Origin: Apiosordaria backusii
Taxonomy: Eukaryota > Ascomycota > Sordariomycetes > Sordariales > Lasiosphaeriaceae
NCBI GenBank assembly: GCA_030549205.1
Contig: JAUKTV010000005.1
Location: 1,674,001-1,738,000, forward strand
Direction: 5' to 3'
Length of the DNA: 64,000 nt
Under the pieces are notes generated by a model that did no database searches, was not told where the DNA came from, and worked only from the letters and a program-made list of their open reading frames with translations. The position numbers and the translations under genes were made by a program. Below are positions 19,765 through 29,593 of the stretch, one piece after another (positions within the stretch are counted from its first letter, which is position 1; each line of letters starts with the position of its first letter).

Positions 19765-20808
19765 ATGGCAAGGGGATTAAAGAGCGGCAGCTACATCAGT
19801 GACGCCCCTTTAGTATTCGCTGTCAGCGCCATCGTCGAGGGTCTCGTCACGCTTGCTCTCGCGTCCATTTTCGTGTTCAGCATCCTGCGAATATCGACCA
19901 GATCCCGCCCAATATGGTACTTTTACGCCACCATGTCGACTTTGTTCATGTAAGCCCTCCCCTTCAATCACATAGCTAACATTCAGGCACTCACATATCA
20001 ATTACAGTGGCTACACTCTCCGCATGGCTTCCTTCTCCGTCTACGCCTACTATGACAAGCCCGAGGTCTATCTCTCCTTCGAGGACCGTTACCTGTTTAT
20101 GCTCCTGTCTGCCAAAAGATTGGAACCGGTCGCCCGCCTGTTCCGCCATCTAGGAGCCGCTCTCTGCAGTGTGACGCTTGTTGAGCTTGGTCAACGCTAC
20201 ATCTGGGGATCGAATCAGCGGACACCTCTCCAGATTGGGAGGGCGGCTGTATGGACGTCAGCAGGCGTAGCGAGTGCCTTGGCCTTGACACATTGCATCT
20301 TGGCCCAGAGAGAGATTGATCCCGACTTGATGGCTGTCGAACGCCTGGGACTGCCACGAGTGCCACGACTGGATGAGGTGTTCAATGGCAACAGGGTGGT
20401 TGCCGTCGTTATTTGTGCAGCGCTGCTTGTCCTTTTTGCTGGGGGTATAGCAGTGTTAGGGATGGCGATCTACGCATCTTGTATAACCCCTGGTGAAGAA
20501 AAGAGGGCTGCGGCATCTGTCGATGTCAGTACATTCCAAAGCGTTTTCTTCTCACTTGGCCTGAATACTAACAGAATACCTCGCAGATCTCGCTCATGCT
20601 CGTTGTTGCCTCTGTCATCTTGGTCATTGTCCGAGGCTGGAACATGGCCGAGGTTCACTTGCTCTTGAATCCTTACCGAAGGGTCCAGAGTAAGCATATG
20701 GATTGGTGGTACTGGTGTGAGCTTGTTCTAGATCGCGTTGCCACCTCGTTAATTCTCCTTTTGGTCTACAATATCGGGAAGAAAGCATCAGTTCTCGACA
20801 CGCAGTAG
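19765..20808 (+). CDS. Fungal polytopic membrane protein, function unknown (3 exons, 307 aa)
   Basis: Exons 19765-19949, 20008-20524 and 20587-20808 join in phase. At least five to seven hydrophobic segments can be seen: LVFAVSAIVEGLVTLALASIF, a segment around IWYFYATMSTLFIGYTLR, one near LGAALCSVTLV, AAVWTSAGVASALALTHCIL, VVAVVICAALLVLFAGGIAV, ISLMLVVASVILVIV, and a last one around ATSLILLLVYNIG. The conserved charged loop EVHLLLNPYRRVQSKHM lies before the last segment. It resembles small fungal 7TM-like hypothetical families. No catalytic or transport motif is seen. The next gene converges on it with about 130 bp between stops. Confidence 0.75.
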
Positions 20809-20938
20809 AGAGAGTCTAGTAGGTCTTTCGTGTTGAAACGGACTCCTTAGTAAGGCACATGTAACCACCCTCTCTTCATGTTATATTGCACCTATCCATA
20901 GCTCTATAAGGTAGATACCCGCCGATACCTCTCTGTCC

Positions 20939-22462
20939 CTAGTTCTCCATCTGGACAAACTCATCCTCCTCCGCAGCCTCGACGTGTTCCGTGGTTCCCA
21001 CCTCCTTTGCGTCAACAATCTCGAAGCCTTGGGCCTCCGCTAGCTCGTCGACGAGCTTGTCATTCTTGACCTGCAACTCCCGGCGCTCACTGCGTAGCTC
21101 CTGGTAAACGAGGCGCAACACGTTGTGCTCGTCCTTCAAGGCGTCATGCTCGTCCTTCAAGGCGTCATGCTCGTTGCACAACGCGTCGTACTCGCCATCC
21201 AACGCGTCGTATTTGCCCTGCAATGTCTCATTTTCGCCGTGCAACTCGTTCCAGCTGGATTCCAGCACCTCATGCGCAACACGCAACGCGTCGTGGTCGC
21301 CGCCCAACTTGTTGTATTTGCCTGACAACTCTTCTTTTTCGTCACGCAACGCCTTGGCGTTGCATTTCACATTCCTGTACCGGTCAAAAAGCTCCTCATT
21401 ATGATACCTCAACCTCTCATTCAAAGTCACCATCTTATCGAAGCGAGCCTTGTCTTCCTTTGCTTTCTTCTCCTTCTGCTCCGTAACCAGCTTCAGTTGC
21501 ACTTCCAGATCCTTTCTAGTCACCGTGAATTGTTCCACCTGCTTGACCATATCCTGATTGTGCTGCTCAGCCCGGCGGAGCTCCTCAAGACTAGAGGACC
21601 ACGCTTGAGAAACCTCAGAGAGTTCCCGCTGGCCCTTCTCGCGCATCTCGGCCATTTCGTCGTGATGGTCTTCACGGCAGCTGTTGAGCTCAGCCTCCAA
21701 GTCGGAGATGGTCTTCTTGTGTCGAGCATCCAAATCGGCAATGGCCTGCTGGTGCTTTGATTCCAAGTCAGAGATGTGTTGAGTGTGGCGTAGCTCCAGC
21801 CCAACAATAAACTCCTGGTTCTCCCACTCCAGCTTGGCGAGCTCCTGCTCGACCTTCAACTCCAACTGGGCAAAGGCATCTTTGTGACCCGATTGAACCA
21901 TGGTAATCTCCTGCTTGTGTTTTGCCTCCAGGTCGATGACATCCTTCTTGAATTCCCTCTTGCTTTGTTTCTCCACATAGGCGATGAGATGGTCGATTTG
22001 CTGTTCATTCTCTTGTTGATGCTCAATAATGACCTCGTCCAGCTCGTTCCTATGGCTCGATTCCAAGTCGGAGATCTTCTGCTCGTAGCGTGACTCGAGC
22101 TTCGCAAGTTGCTCTTCATAGTCCTGCACGGTGACGAAAAGCTCTTGATCGTATTGCTTCTTGAGATCGGCTACTTCTTGTCTGGAGCCAGCTAACTCGA
22201 GCTCAAGAAGACTCTTGAGCTGATGCATTTCGCCTGTCTGCACGTGGGCGCTCCAGCGAATGATCTCCTGGGTCAGCGCTTGCTTTTCAGCCTCGTGAGC
22301 TTTCTTTTCGGTCTCACGAGCGTCTTTCTCAGCGGCCATGGTTTTGGTGAGCTCCTCAGTCCGTTGCTGCGAGTTACGTGCAAAATCGACCACTGCTGAA
22401 ACGTGGCTCCTGAGCTGAGCAACCTTGCGCGCCACATCGGCGAACTCGTCGTTGGCAGCCAT
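20939..22462 (-). CDS. Long coiled-coil protein (507 aa)
   Basis: Single exon. From residue 10 to about 480 it is almost entirely heptad coiled coil rich in E, K, Q, L and H, with no globular domain. Several sub-repeats are visible: an ALEARH/DLESKHQQ-type 14-residue pattern in the middle and DALKDEH-type heptads near the C-terminus that coincide with 21-nt DNA repeats. The C-terminus is short and acidic (EEDEFVQMEN). Coiled coils of this type act as tethers or scaffolds; similarity to myosin or golgin tails would be compositional only. No function is assigned. Confidence 0.7.
   Translation of the reverse strand: MAANDEFADVARKVAQLRSHVSAVVDFARNSQQRTEELTKTMAAEKDARETEKKAHEAEKQALTQEIIRWSAHVQTGEMHQLKSLLELELAGSRQEVADLKKQYDQELFVTVQDYEEQLAKLESRYEQKISDLESSHRNELDEVIIEHQQENEQQIDHLIAYVEKQSKREFKKDVIDLEAKHKQEITMVQSGHKDAFAQLELKVEQELAKLEWENQEFIVGLELRHTQHISDLESKHQQAIADLDARHKKTISDLEAELNSCREDHHDEMAEMREKGQRELSEVSQAWSSSLEELRRAEQHNQDMVKQVEQFTVTRKDLEVQLKLVTEQKEKKAKEDKARFDKMVTLNERLRYHNEELFDRYRNVKCNAKALRDEKEELSGKYNKLGGDHDALRVAHEVLESSWNELHGENETLQGKYDALDGEYDALCNEHDALKDEHDALKDEHNVLRLVYQELRSERRELQVKNDKLVDELAEAQGFEIVDAKEVGTTEHVEAAEEDEFVQMEN
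21123..21332. repeat. 21-nt tandem repeats inside the coiled-coil gene
   Basis: About ten consecutive 21-nt units, each encoding one heptad (D-A-L-x-x-E-H/Y type). Two units at 21126-21146 and 21147-21167 are identical at the DNA level; the others are diverged. Recent expansion by whole heptads is the simple reading. Confidence 0.75.
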
Positions 22463-23133
22463 TTTTTCCTGTCACGGCGTATTCTGATGGAAGACGACAA
22501 GGTTAACGAAAAAGGTTATCTAGAGAGTTTGCGAGATGAATCAAGCACCTAGAAGTGGATAATCCATTGATAAAGTAGACAGGTATTGGGACTGGGGGCT
22601 TACCTGCTGGTACCTATTGATACCTACCTTAAGTATGAAAAGATTGTCGAGTGATGAAGAATGGAGAGAAAGTAGGTAGGTCGAAGGATCAGGCTGCGAG
22701 CTTTTAAGCCAGGAAATATCTGTGAGACTTTGGTGGCTTTTTCTTTTTTCCTGGGCCAATCACTTTCAGGAAAGTGAATAAAAGCTTGAAACCGCCAGGC
22801 TCCCAAACGTAAGGTAGAGTTTCTTCCGGCGCAGTGATCCCCACTTATCGAATTTGCAAGGTTCGTTAGGTATATCAAGTGACCAGGAGGAGCAATGCGA
22901 AGCCTTCATGAGAGCCTGCGTCTTCAGACTGTGACACAGGTGGCGCTGGAAGAGGAATGGGAATCATTTGTTTCACCATCTTGGGCTATCTTGTTCTTGC
23001 AAGCACATGGATCATGGATGCCTTCCATACCGTTCGCACGATCTTAGGTGCTGAAAATGGTATGCTCGGCGCGCTAATTGCCGTGGCTTGCGAGCAAAGC
23101 TTTGTCAACTGGCGGCCCACATCATGACTTCAG
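22463..23133. other. Intergenic
   Basis: Upstream of the coiled-coil gene. Nothing else is recognised. Confidence 0.45.
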
Positions 23134-23410
23134 CACGCTGTAGACAAAAAAACTGGTACTGCAAGTGTTCAACAGGCATCAAAACACCGTTGACAGACCA
23201 CATAAGATAGCTGTAAAGCCTTGAAAGATAGTCGGTAGACCTCAAAAGATAGTCGGTAGACCTCTAAAGATAGTTAATAGGCCTAAAAATGGTACCATAG
23301 GCCTTTAAAGATAGTCGATAGGCCTTTAAATACAATCGGAACGTCTATATCTACTAGTTTATATGGTTAGCTGTGCAGGTAGCGGTGCCAGTTTTTTTGT
23401 CCAGGGCGTG
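23134..23410. mobile_element. Miniature inverted-repeat element, copy 2 (277 bp)
   Basis: The left end CACGCTGTAGACAAAAAAAC and the inverted right end CACGCCCTGGACAAAAAAAC both continue into CTGGTACTGC/CTGGCACCGC. Internal AAAGATAGTCGGTAGACCT-type units are repeated about five times. The left 80 bp are nearly identical to copy 1. The flanks TTCAG and ATCAG agree at four of five bases, so a decayed target duplication is possible. Non-coding. Confidence 0.75.
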
Positions 23411-24299
23411 ATCAGAACGTTCACCTGAACCTTCCGACAGTCAGCTTCAGACGAGGGCCACGGAACCTTGTGAGATAACGCCAACTTTCTATTCGTGGTG
23501 GGAGGATAACCTTAGGATGTCCCAAACCTTGTCCACGCAGTAGGTGTAAAACACACTTGAGCAGCTCTTTTCAAAATCTTTGACCTCGAGGGTCAGGAAG
23601 AAGGGCGGAGTTGGATACGTGCCATCCCAGATGCAATTGTGGGGATGGCCTCAGGGGTAAAAGGGGGGACAATGGCTGCGAGGCGGTAACCCTTCTGATG
23701 TCCATTGTCCGATATCATCAATGAAAGTTGTGCGCCTGAGCAGCAGGGACGTTTTGAAGCTACTTCAAGTTGAACATGTTGTCTCGTATCTTACAGGTCG
23801 AAACTGGGAACGGTTCCCTCTACCACCGTTGAAGTCGGGCCTGGGCTTCTAGGACGTGCTCTAGTGGTTTCTCGACTCACATCGACTTTTTTGATTGGCT
23901 CCATGAAAAACGTCGGTTTCAAACGTTTGCTTTGGCTACCTGATAAAGATCAGCAAACACGTATCCCGCCAGCTGCGTCTTGAGTTGGCGGAGCAACTCA
24001 GACGCTCTCATCTGCCGGATCCAAGCAACTGACTGGCCTGGCGGTCAGGATAAGAGCTGCTATTGAATTGCCTACAATACGGAGCAACGAGCAAGTGAAT
24101 TGAAAATTTGATGAGAGCGGGACCCGCTTCTCTGCCTCTCGCGGTACCATCTCCAAGTATAAATCTTCTGTCTGTCCCCTCTGCCCCGATTCGATAGGCT
24201 CTCTTCCACCTTTCATCAGCAAGCCTTCTTCTTACTTTCTACGTCGCTACGGCTTTGTTGGCAACAACTCACTCACAACAAATACCACACTTTGTCATC
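23411..24299. other. Intergenic, promoter of the Hce2-like gene
   Basis: No gene recognised. The last 150 bp contain a TATA box and a pyrimidine-rich leader. Confidence 0.5.
24158..24164 (+). promoter_or_regulatory. TATA box of the secreted-protein gene
   Basis: TATAAAT 136-142 bases upstream of the ATG at 24300, followed by a CT-rich stretch where transcription could start. A clear TATA box fits a strongly regulated secreted-protein gene. Confidence 0.55.
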
Positions 24300-25054
24300 A
24301 TGCAAGTCATCAAGACTGCCCTGGCTGTTGGCAGCCTCATCCTTGCCGCTGACTGCGCACTGAATACCTCGACCTCGACCTCTGTTGTCGGCACCGCCCT
24401 CACGACTTCAGTTGTCAGTTACGAGCTATCCACAGTTGGCACTACCTTGCCTTCTGCTTCGCCGGCCGTCAACATTACCATCTCTGTCGACACAGCCGAC
24501 GCCACCGGTCTTAACAAGCCCCACCCTACCGTCCACATCCCCGCCGATTCCGTTCTGGCTTGTGGTGAGACCTCTGTCATCAACCAGTACAGCTACGGCT
24601 CTCCCTTGGTGAGTGACTGCTGGGACCTCTACGACAAGTTGGACCACAAGGCCTCCGCTTGGTAAGTAGCCGTCGTGCTTGTTTAGACCACGGGTCCTAT
24701 CCTGATTGCGGCGACTGACCAAACGGTACTTTCTACAGGGTCCTTGATCACATGTGGGAGCAGCGTGCTTTCATGTCGTCCGGCACCTGCGTCATTGGCG
24801 CCCAGATCGTCAGCGAAACTCAATACCCCTCGTACGTTGGAAGCGAGGACTTCCGTCAGGCTATCAAGAAGTCCATCAAGCAGTTTGCCAAGAAGGACAA
24901 CAAGGGTCGGGAGCTTGTTGGCACCAAGGGTTACATGCAATGCGGTATGTTATTTTCGTACTAGTCCCAATGTTCGACAGATCATGGAAAGCTAATGATG
25001 TTTTTTGCAGAGCCCTGGCACGCCACCATCGAGTGGGGTCTCTATCACACATAA
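24300..25054 (+). CDS. Small secreted Hce2/Ecp2-like protein (3 exons, 203 aa)
   Basis: Exons 24300-24661, 24739-24944 and 25011-25054. A signal peptide (about 1-20) leads a Ser/Thr/Val-rich linker of about 60 residues and then a compact domain with four Cys. The order of landmarks is CGETS, SPLVSDCW, a Trp at the first junction, SGTCVIGAQ, VGSEDFRQAIKKSI and KGYMQC. This order and spacing matches the Hce2 domain of Cladosporium Ecp2 (putative necrosis-inducing factor) as I remember it. Expected to be secreted and disulfide-bonded. In plant pathogens such proteins are effectors; many saprobes also carry them. The family call is moderate and any activity is unproven. Confidence 0.65.
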
Positions 25055-25410
25055 TAGGCACGCCTGAGGTGATATGATCGCCGCCTCGAGTTGCCCGCGT
25101 GGAGAGCTAGCCCGGCAGTGGTGATGAGTTTGGGATTACGGGTACCTTGCAAAAGGATGGGAGCACGACAACAGAGGGTAAAGATAGTCGCATTCGATGC
25201 TCATCAGCATAATAATAGGAGGACAGTGAAATAAACCTTTACACAAAGGCTTGCTGTTACCTTAACATGTTTTTGGTCCTGTGAACAAAAGATGAAGGAC
25301 GTGACAAGAATCTGAGAAGTGTCATTACAGGTATCTATCGCCCTGCCTTGAAGCGGTTTTTTCGAGTCTTCGATTCTGCTTTTGTCTACTCCGAACCCTA
25401 AGGTACCTGT
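25055..25410. other. Short convergent intergenic region
   Basis: 3' flanks of the secreted-protein gene and of the GST-like gene. Nothing else is recognised. Confidence 0.5.
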
Positions 25411-26259
25411 CTATTTTACATCCCCATACCGCTCCTGCAGTGCAGCATGCAGCTTCCCAAACACCCCATCATGCCATTCCTCAATCTGCTTCCACTCACT
25501 CTCCGGCAGCGTCTTGTGCTGCATGCGCAACCAACCACCCACAATGAAATCCGCGTGAGAAGCCTGGTTGCCGAGCAGGAACGGCCCCGACGTGTCCCGC
25601 TTATACAACGCCGCCAAATCCGTCAGCGTCTCCCGCAGCGACACCAGCAGCTTCTCCCTCGCCTCGCCATACACCCCCATATCCTCCCACGACTTGGCCC
25701 CCAAGCGGCGGACAAACTCCGCCTTGACCTGCTCCTCCACCTCGGGATCGAACCGCATCCCGGTTCCCATCAGCTGAGCATGAATAGTAAACGCCCAGTC
25801 GACATTCGTGTTGAACTTGGAGTAGTCCTTGTGAGCCACATCTTCACGCTTGGACAGAGGAACAAGAATCTCGAGAGCTCCAGGGCAGACAAAGTTGAGA
25901 TCCTGCGGCGGGAAGAGATCACCGCCCGCATCGGGGAATGTCTCTTGAAGGTACAACGCAATGTCGAACGAGTCACCAACGATAGCCCCAGTGCTGGAGT
26001 CCTTCAACACAGGCAGGGTGTAAAAGTCGGTGCCGTCGGCAAACTTGCGGCAGGGTGACGCCCCCAAGCTTGTTCGCACCTTGGTGATGTCAGGCATCTG
26101 CACCCATTCTGTCGAGTAGGGGACTCCCTTGAAATTGAGGGCGTAGCGGGCTTTCCACGGGTTGGGTGCCGCCGTGTTCTCCTCGCGGGGCCGGGCAAAG
26201 GCGATGTCGTAGAAGACGAGGCGGGGTGAGTCGCTGGTGGCAGTGAAGTCGGATGCCAT
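25411..26259 (-). CDS. Glutathione S-transferase-like protein (282 aa)
   Basis: Single exon. The N-terminal thioredoxin-like half has an extended start (RLVFYDIAFARPREENTAA) that continues into WKARYALNFKGVPYSTEWV, then the cis-Pro/Ser region LPVLKDSS...VGDSFDIALYLQETFP, where the D-S pair is the usual glutathione gamma-glutamyl contact. The C-terminal helical half ends with FLLGNQASHADFIVGGWL, the GST N-capping region. The catalytic residue is not the typical SPFC, so it belongs with fungal GSTs of the Ure2/etherase-like kind rather than omega. Cytosolic. Two inverted-repeat elements start 139 bp upstream of its ATG. Confidence 0.8.
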   Translation of the reverse strand: MASDFTATSDSPRLVFYDIAFARPREENTAAPNPWKARYALNFKGVPYSTEWVQMPDITKVRTSLGASPCRKFADGTDFYTLPVLKDSSTGAIVGDSFDIALYLQETFPDAGGDLFPPQDLNFVCPGALEILVPLSKREDVAHKDYSKFNTNVDWAFTIHAQLMGTGMRFDPEVEEQVKAEFVRRLGAKSWEDMGVYGEAREKLLVSLRETLTDLAALYKRDTSGPFLLGNQASHADFIVGGWLRMQHKTLPESEWKQIEEWHDGVFGKLHAALQERYGDVK

Positions 26260-26397
26260 GGTGTGCTTGTCCTCGGTTGTCTGAATCGATTTGTGGGCCG
26301 AATAGAGACCTCAAAAGCTGAGTGATGATTGTTGGAAATGGTGTGCTCACATCAACACATGACAGTCCCCCGCACCTTGATATTTATCTGTACAGTA

Positions 26398-26648
26398 CCC
26401 CCCTGGTTTGTTTGTCTAGCGTGGTACACTCGGTGGATTTGAACAGGGGTTTCGGGCCACTGAGGACTCCCCAAAAAAACGGCTGCCAGGGTTGAATATG
26501 GCGTGTCAAGGGTTGAACTTGGCTTCTTTTTCGCTTGCTAGGGTCTTTTCTGAATCAGACTTCCTGTTTGGTATGGTGGCCTTCGATAATTGCCCACCTA
26601 GCGATAGTGGGCTTGGCTGTACCGCACTAGACAAACAAACCAGGGGGG
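26398..26648. mobile_element. TA-flanked miniature inverted-repeat element A (251 bp)
   Basis: The ends CCCCCCTGGTTTGTTTGTCTAG are perfect inverted repeats over 22 bp and extend to 35 bp with two mismatches. TA dinucleotides abut both ends (26396-26397 and 26649-26650), as for Tc1/mariner-type insertion. Non-coding. It lies in the promoter region of the GST-like gene. Confidence 0.75.
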
Positions 26649-26655
26649 TAGTGTA

Positions 26656-26938
26656 CAACCCTCCACGGTTTGAAAGGTTAAAAGTTGTGAATACCAAGAC
26701 CACCGACAAGGGGGGTTAGCCAGGTTACTTGGTCAGTAATTTCGCTGGCCGAGTACTTCCAGAGCCTTCGACGCTATGGCCATCACCCTCTTCCCAGCCA
26801 AGAAAGCAACAACTACCTACAAGGCCACAATAAATTGCCAACTTTCTAGCTATTCCAGCCCTGCTTTATTGTCCACCTCCCCCCTTGTCGTCAGGCCTTG
26901 GCAGGTAGACAAATAACCTTTCAAACCGTGGAGGGTTG
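26656..26938. mobile_element. TA-flanked miniature inverted-repeat element B (283 bp)
   Basis: The terminal repeats CAACCCTCCACGGTTTGAAA... are perfect over 25 bp on both ends, with TA at 26654-26655 and 26939-26940. The termini differ from element A, so this is a second family; it begins only seven bases after element A ends. Non-coding. Confidence 0.75.
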
Positions 26939-27397
26939 TAGTCTTTGGATGAAATCTCAGTCTAGCCAAGTTTGGATGATTCAGGGTGAAATCATAACAA
27001 ATCAAATCTGCTGTGACTCGCTTGTGGTCACAGCTCGACCCCCGCAGTCCAATCAGCACTTTCGCGTGGGTCGTCCAGGGGAAGCCGATCGGGTGCCAAG
27101 CCACGTGGCGATGCTTGTCATCCGAGGTGCGTTGCCAAGTTGTATGTAGAGATACTCCGTACACTCCTCCATCACCCAACGTCAAGAGTCTTTTACGATG
27201 ATTCAAAGGGACAGACCAAGATTTGCTCGGCCACATCGCCACATGCATCTGCTGTCTGAGTTCTGCGCAAGGCAAACATTGTGTTAAGGTTGGTTTGTCA
27301 TTGTAACTAAACTTCCCGCTATGGCCATTATCCGTCCTTGATCGCATACTTCGTATCCATGTAAATCCAAAAGCAAACCCTCATTTTCATCGCTTGA
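26939..27397. other. Intergenic
   Basis: Downstream of the copper transporter gene. Nothing is recognised. Confidence 0.45.
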
Positions 27398-28145
27398 TTA
27401 ATTGCAACACACCGTCGGCTCTTCCGTGGCACTCGTTTGACCAACACTGGAATCCAAGTTAGCGAGGCTGTGTGTTGATGTTGTGATACAGAAGGCTTGA
27501 AGGTGACACACTGGTTGGACTCACGCCTTAGCGCTGATCGGCTCCCAGTGGAACAGTAAAGACCCGAAATACGCCCCAATCAAAATGCAAAGAATGAGGT
27601 ACCCGTTGTAATACATGGCCAACCTGTTATCCACCGTTATGTTAGCATCCTGCTTCTTTCGTCGAGAAAGAATAGGGAAGTAAAAGAAATACTCACAGCA
27701 TCACAAGGTATCCCACCCCAAACTGTACCATATGCAGCAGCGCCCTGACCATTTGCTCCCATATTGTCGGCCTGTATCCCAGAGTGAGATCCACACCGTC
27801 GTTCCCTTGCACACTGTTTTGATATCTCTTGAACAAGAATCTGTCGTACTCCTTGACCACCCTCCTCAAGAATTCCAGCGACGCCGTGAGCAGCAAGACG
27901 CCAATGCACGACCCCGCAAACATGCTGACCGATGTGATCTTCCATGATGAGGCGATAAAGCACGAGTCGATGGTGTTCCAGTTCCAAAGCATGCTAATTT
28001 TGCATCCGGTACCCCCGCCCATGCCGTGCCCGACACCGCCGGCGGCCGCGGCAGCGGTTGAGGTCGTGGCGGCAATGACGCTAGCAACGGTAGAGGATGG
28101 TGTCATATCCATGCCGCCGCTCATGTCGTGGTTGGAGTGGTCCAT
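27398..28145 (-). CDS. Ctr-family copper transporter (3 exons, 198 aa)
   Basis: Exons 28145-27697, 27623-27525 and 27446-27398; the last intron is GTGAGT...GCTAAC...CCAG. The N-terminus has His/Met copper-binding motifs (MDHSNHDMSGGMDM and GHGMGGGTG). TM1 is around SMFAGSCIGVLLLTASLEFL. TM2 carries the MxxxM selectivity motif within LVMLLAMYYN, and TM3 carries GxxxG (GAYFG), which packs the trimer. After the third exon junction the tail ends EEPTVCCN; a Cys pair at the C-terminus is typical of fungal Ctr proteins and hands copper to chaperones. It imports Cu(I) at the plasma membrane or exports it from the vacuole; the short N-terminus does not decide between them. A possible copper-regulatory site lies upstream. 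Confidence 0.9.
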
Positions 28146-28192
28146 TCTGACGGTATTAAGAGTTGGGCGTAAGCTGTTACTGTATCAAAACT

Positions 28193-28199
28193 GAGCAAA
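28193..28199 (-). promoter_or_regulatory. Candidate copper-response element (TTTGCTC)
   Basis: On the minus strand the sequence reads TTTGCTCA, which fits the yeast Mac1 consensus TTTGC(T/G)C(A/G). It starts 54 bases upstream of the Ctr ATG. Only one copy was seen and a chance match is possible. Confidence 0.4.
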
Positions 28200-29406
28200 A
28201 TTGATGAGCGAAGAAATCGTCGCGAAACGAGAGTTTTCTGGGCAAGTTGTCTGATCTGATTCTAAATGATCAAGGTGATGTATTAATTCCCTCGGGAAAT
28301 GCCCACAAGCGACGCCGAAACCGTAAAAGTCGTTCGGATGGCGACGAGTCGGTCCCAGGGCAGGAGTAAATAAGGTAAGGTTGGGGGGGAAGAACGCCCC
28401 TTGCGACGGTGTTCCAGGAAAGGGGGAAGGACGGTGGGTGACTGGACAGTACCAAAGAAGGGGGAAGAACGGTGGACAGAGACCAAGTAAATATACACAA
28501 CAGCGTGATGATTTCGCGAGACACAGCGAGTTCTTTTTTTGGGAATAAACATCTAAATTTGTCGAGGTCTATCTGCTGTGAACAATTAATTAGCATGTTG
28601 TGATGGGTTCAATGCTGCAGACATGGAGAATATGGTGATAACTGGTGAGCATTCACCCTGACTTGACGGAAACAGGTGGGGCCAGGACCCCCAGATGGGG
28701 CCACATTGAGCACGTTTGAGCGAGTAGATAGCTCCTTGAACCTCTGCAACCAACGGTGTGGCGTGGGCATTGCCAATGAATGCAGAGAAGGGATGGAACT
28801 GGAAACTTGCTGTGGCTGCGGCGGGCCAGCAGCTACCTTAGAATGTTGTGCCTTTCTTGGCGCTCGAGTCTCGCGTGGAAGGGGCCACAAGATAAGTCGG
28901 GGACGTTGCACGTAAAAAAGCTGGTCTGCAGTTGCGGTCGGCATCGTGGACCCGGAACTCGGGACTCGGGAGCTTCTCCAGTTCATTTTGCAGGTCAGTT
29001 GGCAGGTGTATTGCTGGCAACCTCTGTGTCAAGAGCAACTGAAGCCTCCATGGGCGTATATTTTGCTCAAAGCAACTCATGCGCATAACCACGGCAGGTA
29101 TCACGGTGGATGCCCAGGCAAACTTTGCCGGCTGTCTTCCGGGTGCTCTGTCCTCATGGGTTCCACGTGGGATGGTTGTTGTGCAACCAACAAAGGTACC
29201 CTGTCTTACTTGCAGTTGACACCTAAAGGAGATGCAGGAAGGAGAAATAAATTAATTTTTTGTGAAAGTCCTCACCCTCACAGATCCCGTGGACACTAAG
29301 ACGATTGACGGGAGCAGGTATTGACTCGCCCATGGTCTCACTAGATATGTGGACAACAAACCAACATCGTCTTGCGACCTAATCCCCAAATCAGCCATCA
29401 ACTACC
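28200..29406. other. Intergenic
   Basis: About 1.2 kb between the Ctr and 5S rRNA genes. Short open frames occur, but none has codon bias, start context or a recognisable product. Confidence 0.45.
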
Positions 29407-29526
29407 ACATACGGCCATACCTGGCAGAAAACTCGGGATCCCGTCCGCTCTCCCCTAGATAAGCTTCCAAGGGGCCGGACTAGTACTCAGGTGGGTGACC
29501 ACTGGGGAATCCCTGGTGTTGTATGT
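29407..29526 (+). rRNA. 5S ribosomal RNA
   Basis: Begins ACATACGGCCATA and ends TGTTGTATG, whose ends pair to form helix I; length about 119 nt. Internal landmarks of eukaryotic 5S are present: GATCCCGTCCGCTC, an A-box-like TAGATAAGC, and the C-box region AGTACTCAGGTGGGTGACC, then GGGAATCCC. A TTTT run follows at once. It is a single dispersed copy, as in Neurospora-type genomes, not an array in rDNA. Confidence 0.9.
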
Positions 29527-29528
29527 TT
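29525..29528 (+). terminator. RNA polymerase III T-run after 5S rRNA
   Basis: TTTT directly at the 3' end of the 5S gene, the standard pol III stop. Confidence 0.65.
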
Positions 29529-29593
29529 TGCTATCGATGTCATGTTTTCAGTTTTTGTTCCTTTTCTCTCCTCTCCTTGCGAGACTCGGTACT

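Noticed and set aside
28609..28986. 125-codon minus-strand open frame upstream of the 5S gene
   Set aside because: Composition unlike neighbouring genes and no family resemblance.
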